A DNA stretch of 64,000 nt from DATLGB01 sp963726825 (GTDB taxonomy: Bacteria > Actinomycetota > Thermoleophilia > Solirubrobacterales > Solirubrobacteraceae): positions 1 through 64,000 of the forward strand of contig CAVSDT010000002.1 of assembly GCA_963726825.1 (NCBI GenBank), given 5' to 3'. The notes under the pieces were generated by a model, which saw nothing but the letters and a program-made list of their open reading frames with translations, ran no database searches and was not told the origin of the DNA. Made by a program: the position numbers and the translations under genes. This document shows, piece by piece, positions 37,805-46,211 of the stretch. Numbering within the stretch: position 1 is the first letter of the stretch; each line of letters opens with the position of its first letter.

Positions 37805-38322
37805 TGGCCGCCGCTGACGACAAGAGGACCGAGGAGAAGGTCGACGCCGCGAGCGTGGGTCTGCACAGCCTCAAGCCGGCGCCCGGCGCCAAGAAGCCCC
37901 GCAAGCGCGTCGGTCGCGGCCACGGCTCCGGTCACGGCAAGACGTCCGGCCGCGGGCACAAGGGCTACGGCTCGCGCTCCGGCGCCAAGGACCGCGCGCG
38001 CTTCGAGGGCGGCCAGAACCCGCTGCACATGCGGATGCGCAAGCTGCGCGGCCCGAACAAGAAGATGTCGATGCCGTTCGAGCCGTTCCGGACGCACACG
38101 CAGCCCGTCAACCTCGCCGACCTCGAGGCGCGCTTCGACGCCGGCGCCGAGGTGACCCCCGAGTCGCTGAAGGCGGCCGGGCTGGCGACCAAGCGCGACG
38201 TGCCGGTGAAGGTGCTCGGCCGTGGTGAGCTCTCCAAGCAGCTCACCGTGTCCGCCCACGGCTTCTCCAAGTCCGCCAAGGAGGCCATCGAGGCCGCCGG
38301 CGGAACCTGCACGACGCTCTAG
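37804..38322 (+). CDS. rplO: Ribosomal protein L15
   Basis: This 172-aa late-assembly protein has the usual LHSLKPAPGAKKPRKRVGRG, HGSGHGKTSGRGHKG and FEGGQNPLHMRMRKLRG. About 17 extra residues precede the conserved start (MAAADDKRTEEKVDAAS), a mild version of the tails seen in other proteins of this operon. Confidence 0.97.
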   Translation: MAAADDKRTEEKVDAASVGLHSLKPAPGAKKPRKRVGRGHGSGHGKTSGRGHKGYGSRSGAKDRARFEGGQNPLHMRMRKLRGPNKKMSMPFEPFRTHTQPVNLADLEARFDAGAEVTPESLKAAGLATKRDVPVKVLGRGELSKQLTVSAHGFSKSAKEAIEAAGGTCTTL

Positions 38323-38337
38323 CCTCACCGAGCAGCC

Positions 38338-39603
38338 GTGATCTCGACGATCCTCAACGCCTTCCGGGTCCCCGAGATCCGGAAGAAGCTCGCGTTCACC
38401 GCGGCGCTCCTCGCGCTGTACCGGCTCGGGGCGTTCATCCCCGTGCCGGGCGTGGACACCAACGCGATCGACGCGATCAACGGCCAGTACGCCAACGGCG
38501 GCATCCTCGGCCTGCTGAACACGTTCAGCGGCGGCAGCCTCTCGCGGCTGTCGCTGTTCGCGCTGGGGATCATGCCCTACATCACGGCGTCGATCATCCT
38601 GCAGCTCCTGACGGTCGTCTCGCCGTCGCTCGAGAAGCTGCAGAAGGAGGGCGAGGTCGGCCAGGCGCGCATCACGCAGTACACGCGCTACCTGACCGTC
38701 GGCCTCGCGGCCGCCCAGGCCGTCGGCTACACGTTCCTGTTCCGCTCCCAGGGCAACTCGGAGGGCGTGCAGGTGATCCCGAACTTCGCGCTCGGGAACG
38801 TGCTGCTGATCATCATCTGCCTCACCGCGGGCTGCGTGCTGCTGATGTGGATGGGCGAGCTGATCACCCAGCGCGGCATCGGCAACGGCATCTCGCTGAT
38901 GATCTTCGCCTCGATCGTCTCGGGCCTGCCGCAGGGCGTCAGCGCCTGGTACACGAACCCGGACAAGATCTTCGTCGTCATCATGCCGTTCCTGGCCCTC
39001 GGCGTGATCGCCGCGGTCTGCTTCATCCAGGAGGGGCAGCGGCGCATCCCCGTGCAGTACGCCAAGCGCGTGATCGGCCGCCGCATGGCCGGCGGCGGCA
39101 AGACCTACCTGCCGCTGCGCGTCAACATGGCCGGCGTCATCCCCGTCATCTTCGCCGCGTCGATCATGGCGTTCCCGCCGACCCTCGGGCAGCTGATCCC
39201 GTCCCTGAGCGGGCTCGCGAACACCTTCAACCCGAGCCGCTGGCCCTACATCGCCGGCGAGACGGTGTTCATCATCCTCTTCACCTACTTCTACACCGCC
39301 ATCACCTTCAACCCGGTCGAGCAGGCCGACAACCTGAAGAAGTACGGCGGCTTCATCCCGGGCGTCCGACCTGGACGGCCCACGGCCGAGTACCTCGACC
39401 GGATCCTCGCCCGGCTCACCTTCCCGGGTGCGCTCTACCTCGCCGCCGTCGCGGCCCTGCCGACGATCCTCATCAACCAGACCGCCGCGAACTTCTACTT
39501 CGGCGGCACGTCGATCCTCATCGTCGTGGGCGTGGCCCTGGACACGATGAAGCAGTTGGAGGCCCAGCTGATGATGAGAAACTACGAAGGCTTCCTCAAG
39601 TGA
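38338..39603 (+). CDS. secY: Preprotein translocase subunit SecY
   Basis: This 421-aa channel protein of the Sec translocon has about ten transmembrane helices. Markers are ALYRLGAFIPVPGVDTNAID, the plug/lateral gate helix SLFALGIMPYITASIILQLL, GELITQRGIGNGISLMIFAS and the basic cytoplasmic loop QRRIPVQYAKRVIGRRMAGG used for SecA and ribosome contact. The start is GTG 38338. The end overlaps adk by 4 nt. It would export the many signal-peptide proteins seen in this window. Confidence 0.98.
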   Translation: MISTILNAFRVPEIRKKLAFTAALLALYRLGAFIPVPGVDTNAIDAINGQYANGGILGLLNTFSGGSLSRLSLFALGIMPYITASIILQLLTVVSPSLEKLQKEGEVGQARITQYTRYLTVGLAAAQAVGYTFLFRSQGNSEGVQVIPNFALGNVLLIIICLTAGCVLLMWMGELITQRGIGNGISLMIFASIVSGLPQGVSAWYTNPDKIFVVIMPFLALGVIAAVCFIQEGQRRIPVQYAKRVIGRRMAGGGKTYLPLRVNMAGVIPVIFAASIMAFPPTLGQLIPSLSGLANTFNPSRWPYIAGETVFIILFTYFYTAITFNPVEQADNLKKYGGFIPGVRPGRPTAEYLDRILARLTFPGALYLAAVAALPTILINQTAANFYFGGTSILIVVGVALDTMKQLEAQLMMRNYEGFLK

Positions 39604-40250
39604 GCGAGCTCAACCTGATCCTCATCGGCCCTCCCGGGGCCGGCAAGGGGACGCAGGCGGAGCGGTTGCAGGAGGACTTCGACCTCCCGTACCTGGCGAC
39701 GGGCGACATGATGCGCGCCGCCAAGCAGGAGGACTCAGACCTCGGCCGCGAGATCAAGGCGACGATGGAGCGCGGCGACCTCGTCTCCGACGACGTGGTC
39801 TGCGAGGTGCTCCTGGCCCGGGTCGACGAGGAGGGCGACGACGGGTTCCTGCTCGACGGCTTCCCGCGCACGGTCGGCCAGGCCGACATCCTCGACGAGT
39901 CGCTCCGCAAGCGCGGTCGGCGGATCACCGCCGTGTTGCTGCTCGAAGCCGACGACGACGTCGTGGTCAACCGGATCTCCGGTCGGCGCATGGACGACGA
40001 CGGCAACGTCTACCACGTGGACTCCCTCCCCGAGGGGGTCGACGAGTCGACGCTGCATCAGCGCGACGACGACAAGCCCGAGGTCGTGCGCAAGCGCCTC
40101 GCCGTCTACCACGACCAGACCGAGCCCCTGATCCCGCGCTTCGAGGAGGCCGGCGTCCTACAGCGCTTCGACGCCCTCGCCTCGCCCGACGAGGTCTACG
40201 GCCACATCCGCTCGACGCTGCGCACCCTCAAGCTCGAGCAGGACGTCTAG
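39600..40250 (+). CDS. adk: Adenylate kinase
   Basis: This 216-aa enzyme interconverts AMP, ADP and ATP. The P-loop is GPPGAGKGTQ, with LATGDMMRAA and LLDGFPRTVGQA. The lid (RRMDDDGNVYHVDSLPEGVD) lacks the four zinc cysteines found in some Gram-positive enzymes, so it is the zinc-free long-lid form. The start GTG 39600 overlaps the secY stop (GTGA). Its place after secY is standard. Confidence 0.97.
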   Translation: MSELNLILIGPPGAGKGTQAERLQEDFDLPYLATGDMMRAAKQEDSDLGREIKATMERGDLVSDDVVCEVLLARVDEEGDDGFLLDGFPRTVGQADILDESLRKRGRRITAVLLLEADDDVVVNRISGRRMDDDGNVYHVDSLPEGVDESTLHQRDDDKPEVVRKRLAVYHDQTEPLIPRFEEAGVLQRFDALASPDEVYGHIRSTLRTLKLEQDV

Positions 40251-40254
40251 CTCC

Positions 40255-41031
40255 TTGATCATCAAGAAGTCCCCCGCCGAGCTGGACAAGATGGCGGCGG
40301 CCGGGGCGGTCCACGCCAAGGTGCTCGAGATGCTCTCGCGCAAGGTGCGGCCGGGCGTCACGACGAAGGAGCTCGACGAGGCGGCGGAGAAGCTCATCCG
40401 CTCCCATGGCGGCGTCCCGTCCTTCAAGGGCTACAACGGCTTCAAGGGCTCGATCTGCGCGTCCCCCAACCACATGGTGGTGCACGGGATCCCGGGGCCG
40501 TTCAAGCTGCAGAAGGGCGACTCGATCGCCCTCGACGTCGGGGTCACCCTCGACGGCTGGGTCGCCGACGGTGCCATCACCTTCCCGGTGGGCGAGGTCG
40601 ACCCCGTCACGGCCAAGCTGCTCGAGGTCACCAACGAGTCGCTGCACAAGGCCGTCGAGCAGTGCGTGCCCGGCAACCACCTCGGGGACATCGGCCACGC
40701 CGTGCAGACCCACGTCGAGGCCGCCGGCTTCTCCGTCGTGCGCTCGCTGGTCGGCCACGGCATCGGCCGCGACATGCACGAGGACCCGCAGATCCCCAAC
40801 TACGGCAAGCCCGGCAAGGGCGTCCTGCTGGAGGAGGGGATGGTCCTCGCCATCGAGCCGATGACCACCGCCGGCCGCCACGCCGTGCGGATGGGCGACG
40901 ACGGCTGGTCGATCTACTCCCAGGACGGATCGGTCGCCGCGCACTTCGAGTTCACCGTCGCCGTGACGGCCGACGGGCCGCGGATCCTCACCCCGTGGCA
41001 CGAGCACGTAGCAGTCCGAGCGGCGGCATGA
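40255..41031 (+). CDS. map: Type I methionine aminopeptidase
   Basis: This 258-aa enzyme removes the N-terminal Met from new proteins. Visible motifs include NGFKGSICASPNHMVVHGIP (first His), IALDVGVTLDGWVADGAITF (metal Asp residues), VGHGIGRDMHEDPQIPNYG (His) and the Glu in VLAIEPMTTAGRH. The start is TTG 40255, 4 nt after adk; it gives the usual IIKKSPAELDKMAAAGAV N terminus. In many bacteria infA follows, but not here. Confidence 0.96.
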   Translation: MIIKKSPAELDKMAAAGAVHAKVLEMLSRKVRPGVTTKELDEAAEKLIRSHGGVPSFKGYNGFKGSICASPNHMVVHGIPGPFKLQKGDSIALDVGVTLDGWVADGAITFPVGEVDPVTAKLLEVTNESLHKAVEQCVPGNHLGDIGHAVQTHVEAAGFSVVRSLVGHGIGRDMHEDPQIPNYGKPGKGVLLEEGMVLAIEPMTTAGRHAVRMGDDGWSIYSQDGSVAAHFEFTVAVTADGPRILTPWHEHVAVRAAA

Positions 41032-41039
41032 CGCAGTGG

Positions 41040-41045
41040 TATGCT
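41040..41045 (+). promoter_or_regulatory. Candidate -10 for the rpmJ-rpsM-rpsK-rpsD-rpoA unit
   Basis: TATGCT with TGG before it (an extended -10) lies 9 nt after the map stop in the 119-nt gap before rpmJ. The remainder of the gap, where infA would be expected, holds GC-rich inverted repeats and no convincing gene. Confidence 0.4.
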
Positions 41046-41150
41046 GCTTCGTCGCGCCCCGTGCGCGATGAGCTTCGATCTGCGAGTCGGTAGCGGGGGC
41101 CACAACGGCCCTCAGAGCCGGCCCGCCGGATTCCACGTCTGAAAGGACCC

Positions 41151-41264
41151 ATGAAGGTACGACCGTCGGTGAAGCCGATGTGCGAGAAGTGCAAGATCAT
41201 CCGCCGCAACGGCCGGGTCCTCGTCATCTGCACCAACAAGCGACACAAGCAGCGCCAGGGGTAG
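41151..41264 (+). CDS. rpmJ: Ribosomal protein L36
   Basis: This 37-aa protein (MKVRPSVKPMCEKCKIIRRN then GRVLVICTNKRHKQRQG) is the zinc form, with Cys11, Cys14, Cys27 and His32. GAAAGGA precedes the ATG. It lies in the classic slot before rpsM. Being so short, it is easily missed in automatic calls. Confidence 0.97.
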   Translation: MKVRPSVKPMCEKCKIIRRNGRVLVICTNKRHKQRQG

Positions 41265-41271
41265 CTAGAGC

Positions 41272-41652
41272 ATGGCTCGTATCTCCGGGGTCAACATCCC
41301 CCTCAACAAGCGCGTCGAGATCGGTTTGACGTACATCTTCGGCGTCGGTCGCGCGACCTCGCAGGAGCTCCTGGACAAGACGGGTGTCTCCTACGACACC
41401 TACGTCCGCGACCTCACCGAGGACGAGATCTCCAAGCTCCGCGACGCGGTCGAGGACCTCACCGTCGAGGGTGACCTGCGGCGCGAGACGTCGCAGAACA
41501 TCAAGCGCCTGATGGAGATCGGCTGCTACCGCGGCCTGCGTCACCGTCGTGGCCTCCCGGTCCGTGGTCAGAAGACCAAGACCAACGCCCGTACCCGCAA
41601 GGGTCCGAAGCGGATGCAGGTCGCCGGCAAGAAGAAGGCAGGCAAGAAGTAA
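41272..41652 (+). CDS. rpsM: Ribosomal protein S13
   Basis: This 126-aa 30S head protein forms the B1 bridges. It has ARISGVNIPLNKRVEIGLTY and the tail motif RGLRHRRGLPVRGQKTKTNA that reaches the P-site tRNA. It starts 7 nt after rpmJ and its stop shares a base with the rpsK ATG. Confidence 0.98.
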   Translation: MARISGVNIPLNKRVEIGLTYIFGVGRATSQELLDKTGVSYDTYVRDLTEDEISKLRDAVEDLTVEGDLRRETSQNIKRLMEIGCYRGLRHRRGLPVRGQKTKTNARTRKGPKRMQVAGKKKAGKK

Positions 41653-42047
41653 TGCCGGCCCCTCGCCGCCCCCGCGCCGGTCGCCGCAAGGCGCGCAAGA
41701 ACATCCCCGTGGGCCAGGCCCACATCAAGACGTCCTTCAACAACACCATCGTGTCCCTCACGGACCGCGAGGGCAACGTGCTCGCATGGGAGTCCGCCGG
41801 CGGTGCCGGCTTCAAGGGCTCCCGCAAGTCGACGCCGTTCGCCGCGCAGGTCACGGCCGACGCCGCTGCCCGCAAGGGCATCGAGCAGGGGCTGCAGAAG
41901 GTGGAGGTCTTCGTGAAGGGCCCGGGCTCGGGCCGCGAGACCGCCATCCGCTCCCTGCAGGCCGCGGGTCTCGAGGTCACCGGTGTCAAGGACGTGACCC
42001 CGCAAGCTCACAACGGCTGCCGCCCTCGCAAGCGGCGGAGGGTCTGA
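41652..42047 (+). CDS. rpsK: Ribosomal protein S11
   Basis: This 131-aa platform protein has GQAHIKTSFNNTIVSLTDRE, GFKGSRKSTPFAAQVTADAA and the conserved C-terminal DVTPQAHNGCRPRKRRRV. Normal length. Confidence 0.98.
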   Translation: MPAPRRPRAGRRKARKNIPVGQAHIKTSFNNTIVSLTDREGNVLAWESAGGAGFKGSRKSTPFAAQVTADAAARKGIEQGLQKVEVFVKGPGSGRETAIRSLQAAGLEVTGVKDVTPQAHNGCRPRKRRRV

Positions 42048-42054
42048 TCACCTC

Positions 42055-42678
42055 ATGGCACGAGATTCATCTCCCCAGTGCAAGCAGTGTCGTCGCGAAG
42101 GGCAGAAGCTCTTCCTCAAGGGCGAGCGCTGCCTGACCGACAAGTGTGGCGTCGAGCGCCGCTCCTACCCGCCGGGCGAGCACGGCCGCGGCCGGCAGAA
42201 GCAGTCCGAGTACCGGGTCCAGCTGCGTGAGAAGCAGAAGGCCCGTCGCTACTACGGAGTGCTCGAGAAGCAGTTCCGCACCTACTACGACAAGGCGTCG
42301 CGGCAGCCCGGGATCACCGGCGAGAACCTGCTGCGCATGCTCGAGAGCCGCCTGGACAACGTCCTGGTGCGCCTCGGCTTCGCCGCCTCGCGCCGCCAGG
42401 CGCGCCAGATGGTCCGCCACGGCCACTGGGCCGTCAACGGGCGTCGCGTCGACATTCCCTCCTACCAGGTGCGGGCCGACGACGTGATCTCCTACAAGGC
42501 CGTCTCCGAAGGTGCCGAGACCGTCATCCGCGACGCCACCGAGCTCACCGCTCAGGTCCCGGCGTGGCTGCAGGCCGACCACGACTCACTGACGGCGAAG
42601 GTGCTGCGCCGCCCGGACCGCAAGGAGATCGCGGCCCCGGTGCAGGAGCAGCTCATCGTCGAGCTGTACTCCAAGTAG
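42055..42678 (+). CDS. rpsD: Ribosomal protein S4, zinc-binding form
   Basis: This 207-aa primary assembly protein has an N-terminal zinc knuckle (CKQCRREG then CLTDKCGVE) and an S4 RNA-binding domain (ESRLDNVLVRLGFAASRRQA, then HGHWAVNGRRVDIPSY). It is the zinc form, in line with S14 and L36 in this genome. Confidence 0.98.
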   Translation: MARDSSPQCKQCRREGQKLFLKGERCLTDKCGVERRSYPPGEHGRGRQKQSEYRVQLREKQKARRYYGVLEKQFRTYYDKASRQPGITGENLLRMLESRLDNVLVRLGFAASRRQARQMVRHGHWAVNGRRVDIPSYQVRADDVISYKAVSEGAETVIRDATELTAQVPAWLQADHDSLTAKVLRRPDRKEIAAPVQEQLIVELYSK

Positions 42679-42765
42679 TCCCCCGTCAGGACCGCGAGCG
42701 CACGATCGCCGGCTTGGGCCCCGGCGCTGCGCCTCGCCCCCCGACTCCCGAACGCCAGGAAACCG

Positions 42766-43761
42766 ATGCTTGACTTCCAGATCCCCCGAATCACGACCGA
42801 GACGGTCGAAGAGAACCGCGGCACGTTCGTGGTCGAGCCGCTTGACCGCGGCTTCGGCTACACGTTCGGCAACTCGCTGCGCCGTGTGCTGCTCGCCTCG
42901 CTCGGGGGCGCGGCGGTCACCTCCGTGCGCATCGAGGGCGTCGCCCACGAGTTCTCGACGATCGCCGGTGTCAAGGAGGACGTCACCGACGTCATCCTCA
43001 ACCTCAAGGGCGTCGTGTGCAAGATGCACTCCGACGCGACCGAGGTCGAGGCGCCGCTCGTCGTCACCGGCCCCGGCGCCATCACGGCCTCCGACATCGA
43101 CCTGCCCTCGGGCGTCGAGATCCTCACGCCCGACGCGCCGATCGCCACGCTCGAGAAGAAGACCAAGCTCGAGATGTACCTCACGATCGGCCGCGGCCGC
43201 GGGTACCGCCCGGCCGAGGACAACAAGACCGCCGACCAGCCGATCGGCGTCATCCCGATCGACTCGCTGTTCTCCCCGGTGCGTCGCGTCTCCTACAACG
43301 TCGAGCCCGCCCGCGTCGGCCAGAAGACGGACTTCGACAAGCTCACGCTCGACATCGAGACGGACGGGTCGATCGATCCGCAGGCGGCGCTGCGCGAGGC
43401 CGCCGAGATCCTGATCTCGTCGCTGTCGATCTTCACCGACGAGGACCGCATCGAGGAGCTCCGCCAGGGGCCCGGCGGCGGTCTGGCCATCGACAACGGC
43501 GTCGGCGGTGCCGGCCCGGCCGGTGGCGGCGCCATCGGCGGTGGCCGCGGCGGCTCGCCGATGGACGACATCCTCATCGAGGAGCTCGAGCTCGGCGTGC
43601 GCTCCTACAACTGCCTCAAGCGGGCGGGCATCCAGACCGTCGGGGACCTCATCTCGAAGTCGGAGGGCGAGCTCAACGCCATCCCGAACTTCGGGAAGAA
43701 GTCCATCGACGAGGTCGTGGAGACCCTCTCGCAGCGCGGCCTGAACCTCCGCAACGACTGA
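42766..43761 (+). CDS. rpoA: RNA polymerase alpha subunit
   Basis: This 331-aa protein dimerises to start core enzyme assembly. The N-terminal domain has DRGFGYTFGNSLRRVLLASL and VAHEFSTIAGVKEDVTDVIL. The C-terminal domain, which contacts UP elements and activators, has LGVRSYNCLKRAGIQTVGDL and IPNFGKKSIDEV. Residues about 233-266 between the two form a Gly-rich linker (GVGGAGPAGGGAIGGGRGGS). The 87-nt gap after rpsD holds no obvious promoter. Confidence 0.98.
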   Translation: MLDFQIPRITTETVEENRGTFVVEPLDRGFGYTFGNSLRRVLLASLGGAAVTSVRIEGVAHEFSTIAGVKEDVTDVILNLKGVVCKMHSDATEVEAPLVVTGPGAITASDIDLPSGVEILTPDAPIATLEKKTKLEMYLTIGRGRGYRPAEDNKTADQPIGVIPIDSLFSPVRRVSYNVEPARVGQKTDFDKLTLDIETDGSIDPQAALREAAEILISSLSIFTDEDRIEELRQGPGGGLAIDNGVGGAGPAGGGAIGGGRGGSPMDDILIEELELGVRSYNCLKRAGIQTVGDLISKSEGELNAIPNFGKKSIDEVVETLSQRGLNLRND

Positions 43762-44117
43762 TGCGCCACCAGAAGACCCGACACAAGCTCTCGCGCGACA
43801 GCGCGCATCGCAAGGCGATGATGGCGAACCTCTGCATCGAGGTCATCGACCACGAGCGGATCAAGACGACCGAGGCGAAGGCCAAGGCGCTCAAGCCCGA
43901 GATCGAGAAGCTGATCACGCTGGCCAAGCGTGGCGACCTCCACGCCCGGCGCCAGGCGATGTCGACGCTGCAGCACCCCGACAAGGGCATCGTCTACAAG
44001 CTGTTCGACGAGATCGCCCCGCGCTACGTCGAGCGTCCCGGCGGCTACACGCGGATCCTGAAGCTCGGGCCGCGTCGCAGCGACTCGACGGAGATGGTCT
44101 ACATCGAGCTCGTCTGA
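43761..44117 (+). CDS. rplQ: Ribosomal protein L17
   Basis: This 118-aa protein at the tunnel exit begins RHQKTRHKLSRDSAHRKAMM and ends RILKLGPRRSDSTEMVYIEL. It is the compact bacterial form without the long tail some actinobacteria have. It shares a base with the rpoA stop. Confidence 0.98.
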   Translation: MRHQKTRHKLSRDSAHRKAMMANLCIEVIDHERIKTTEAKAKALKPEIEKLITLAKRGDLHARRQAMSTLQHPDKGIVYKLFDEIAPRYVERPGGYTRILKLGPRRSDSTEMVYIELV

Positions 44118-44121
44118 GTCG

Positions 44122-44871
44122 TTGACCGCTTCGCCCTCGGACGAGGCGGTCACGCGACTCACCGTCGCCTACGACGGGAAGGACTTCGCAGGCTGGGCCG
44201 CACAGCCCGGCCTGCGCACCGTCCAGGGCGAGCTCGAGCGCGCCCTGGCCACGGTCCTGCGCCGCCCGGTGGCGTTGACCGTGGCGGGCCGGACCGACCG
44301 GGGCGTGCACGCCACCGGCCAGGTCTGCTCCTTCAGCGGCCCGCCGCCCGAGCGGCTGCGTTCGGTCAACGCGGTCGCCGCGCCCGACGTCTCGGTGCTC
44401 GACTGCGCCGTCATGCCCCCCGGATGGTCGGCGCGCTTCTCCGCCGTGGCGCGCGCCTACGTCTACCGCGTCGACCGCGCGCCCCACGGCCCGTCGCCCC
44501 TGCTGCGCGACCGGGCCCTGTGGTGGCCGCACGCCGTCGACGTCGGCGCGCTGTCGGCCTGCGCCGATGCGCTCGTCGGCACGCGGGACTTCACCGCGTT
44601 CACCCCGACCGACAGCTACCACGTCCGCTTCTCGCGTGACGTGTTCCGCGCCTCGTGGTCGGTGGACTCCGAGGGCACGCTGGTGTTCGCGATCGAGGCG
44701 GACGCGTTCATGCGCAACATGATCCGGGTGCTGGTCGGCACGCAGCTCGAGGTCGCGGCGGGCCGGCGGACGATGGCGGACTTCGAGCGCCTGCTCCGCG
44801 GCGCCCCGCGGGCCGAGGCGGGCCCGACGGCCCCCGCCCACGGCCTCTGCCTCACCGGCGTGCGCTACTGA
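44122..44871 (+). CDS. truA: tRNA pseudouridine(38-40) synthase
   Basis: This 249-aa enzyme makes pseudouridine in the anticodon stem-loop of many tRNAs. The catalytic Asp is in VAGRTDRGVHATGQVCSF. Other markers are LTVAYDGKDFAGWAAQPGLR, RDFTAFTP and the C-terminal AFMRNMIRVLVGTQLEVAAG. The start TTG 44122 lies 4 nt after rplQ, and there is no better start before the conserved strand. It closes the ribosomal block. Confidence 0.96.
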   Translation: MTASPSDEAVTRLTVAYDGKDFAGWAAQPGLRTVQGELERALATVLRRPVALTVAGRTDRGVHATGQVCSFSGPPPERLRSVNAVAAPDVSVLDCAVMPPGWSARFSAVARAYVYRVDRAPHGPSPLLRDRALWWPHAVDVGALSACADALVGTRDFTAFTPTDSYHVRFSRDVFRASWSVDSEGTLVFAIEADAFMRNMIRVLVGTQLEVAAGRRTMADFERLLRGAPRAEAGPTAPAHGLCLTGVRY

Positions 44872-44900
44872 CGGCCGGCCGCGACCCAGGCCGCGGCGCC

Positions 44901-44943
44901 GTGGTCGGGGTTGACGGCGAATCGCGCGGCCAACCCCGACCAC
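44901..44943. terminator. Large hairpin after truA
   Basis: A perfect 12-bp stem (GTGGTCGGGGTT/AACCCCGACCAC) with a 19-nt loop lies between convergent genes and could terminate both strands. It is directly next to the repeat array. Confidence 0.6.
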
Positions 44944-44966
44944 CCCGTCACGCGGGGGTCACGCGC

Positions 44967-45066
44967 GGCCGGCGAATCACCCCCGGCCGCGGCCGGCGAG
45001 TCGTCACGCGCGGCCGGCGAGTCACCCCGCGCGGCGAGTCACCCCCGGCCGCGGCCGGCGAGTCAC
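44967..45066. repeat. Tandem GGCCGGCGAGTCAC repeat
   Basis: The 14-mer GGCCGGCGARTCAC appears at 44967, 45012 and 45053, with a related copy at 44991 and a degenerate one near 45029. Spacing is about 20-24 bp, joined by CCCCGGCCGC-type linkers. It fills the gap between truA and the convergent RTX-like gene. It has no unique spacers, so it is not CRISPR. Its CACCCCCGGCCGCGG string resembles the repeat at 17569-17732. Confidence 0.6.
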
Positions 45067-45080
45067 CCCCGGCCGTGGGG

Positions 45081-46211
45081 TCACACGCGCTTGGCGACCC
45101 GCTCGACCCTGCGAACCCGGTCGATCGTGTCGACGCGTGCGCGGTCGCGGCCCGCGCCGCCGTCGATCCTGTCGCGCTGGGTGTCGCGGGCGATGAAGCG
45201 GTCGCGCCCGCTGCCACCCTTGGCGGTGTCGCGGCCAAGGCCCGGGTCGATGCGGTCATCGCCCGCGCCGCCCGAGACGCGGTCCCTGCCGATGCCGCCG
45301 AACACCGCGTCGTCGCCACCGCCGCCGCTGACCGTGTCCCGGCCGTCCTCGCCCTCGAGGCGGTCCGCGCCGCGGCCGCCCGTCAACCGATCGTCGCCCT
45401 TGCCGCCGAGCACGCGCCCCGCGGCCGGCCCGCCGAGCGTGAGCGTGTCGTCGCCACGCTTGCCGATCAGCACCGGCGCAGTGCCGCTGACGGGCACGGC
45501 GACACGCAGCTGATCGCCGCCGGAGCCGCCGATGAGCCGTTCGAAGCCGGCCACGGTGTTGCCCTCGCCGACGCCGCCGGCGGTCTGCCCGCCGGTACCC
45601 AGGTCGGCGACCACGGGCGTGCTGCGCCCGGAGAAGGTGAGCGTGTCGTTGCCCTCGCCGCCGTCGAGCGTGTCGGGCTCGGCCGCCGTGCCCTCGCGGA
45701 CGACGTCGTCGCCCGCGTCCGCCCGCACGACGTCGGTCCCGATGCCGCCGTCGAGGTAGTCGTTGCCGGGGGTGCCCGTGATGGTGTCGGCGCCGCCCTG
45801 CCCGTAGGCGCGCGAGGCGCCGGTGATGGTGTCGTCGCCCTCGCCACCGAAGACGGTCGGGGCCGGGACGCCCGGGCCGACGTCGACCGCGTCGTTGTCG
45901 GCGTTGAGGTTGATGCGGACCTTGCCCGGCAGCGGGCAGGAGATGCGCCGCGAGGCGACCCCGCCGATCTTGCTGCAGCCCACCAGCGCACGGACCTGCT
46001 TGGCCGCCGTGTCGGTGACGATGAGGGCGTCGCCCTCCACCGTGACCGTCACGGCGTTGGCCTCACCGCCGTCGTCGGCGACCTCGACGGTGGCCGGCTC
46101 CTTCCCGCCGACGGGGCTCTCCGTCAGCACGCTCAGCGCCGAGGCCGGGCCGGCTGCGGCGAGGAGCGTCCCGCCGGCCACGAGCCCGACGACGACCGCC
46201 CTACAGCGCAC
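45081..46211 (-). CDS. Secreted RTX-like repeat protein (calcium-binding type)
   Basis: This 376-aa protein has a signal peptide (RAVVVGLVAGGTLLAAAGPA ending ASA). From residue about 110 it carries many hemolysin-type nonapeptides of the form GGxGxDxLxG: GGEGDDTITG, GGADTITGTPGNDYLDGG, GGKGDDRLTG, GGGGDDAVFG. Such repeats wind into a calcium-binding parallel beta roll outside the cell. The C terminus is basic (RVRRVERVAKRV). No catalytic domain is seen, so a structural or adhesive role is likely. Its GTG overlaps the stop of the upstream oxidoreductase gene, so they may form an operon, though it may also be chance packing. Confidence 0.85.
   Translation of the reverse strand: MRCRAVVVGLVAGGTLLAAAGPASALSVLTESPVGGKEPATVEVADDGGEANAVTVTVEGDALIVTDTAAKQVRALVGCSKIGGVASRRISCPLPGKVRINLNADNDAVDVGPGVPAPTVFGGEGDDTITGASRAYGQGGADTITGTPGNDYLDGGIGTDVVRADAGDDVVREGTAAEPDTLDGGEGNDTLTFSGRSTPVVADLGTGGQTAGGVGEGNTVAGFERLIGGSGGDQLRVAVPVSGTAPVLIGKRGDDTLTLGGPAAGRVLGGKGDDRLTGGRGADRLEGEDGRDTVSGGGGDDAVFGGIGRDRVSGGAGDDRIDPGLGRDTAKGGSGRDRFIARDTQRDRIDGGAGRDRARVDTIDRVRRVERVAKRV

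Noticed and set aside
41041..41142. Short frame in the infA slot as a divergent infA
   Set aside because: The 33-codon translation has no IF1 OB-fold pattern and is rich in Arg, Gly and Pro.
44960..45075. Possible CRISPR array
   Set aside because: The repeat is short (14 bp), copies are irregular and there are no unique spacers or cas genes.
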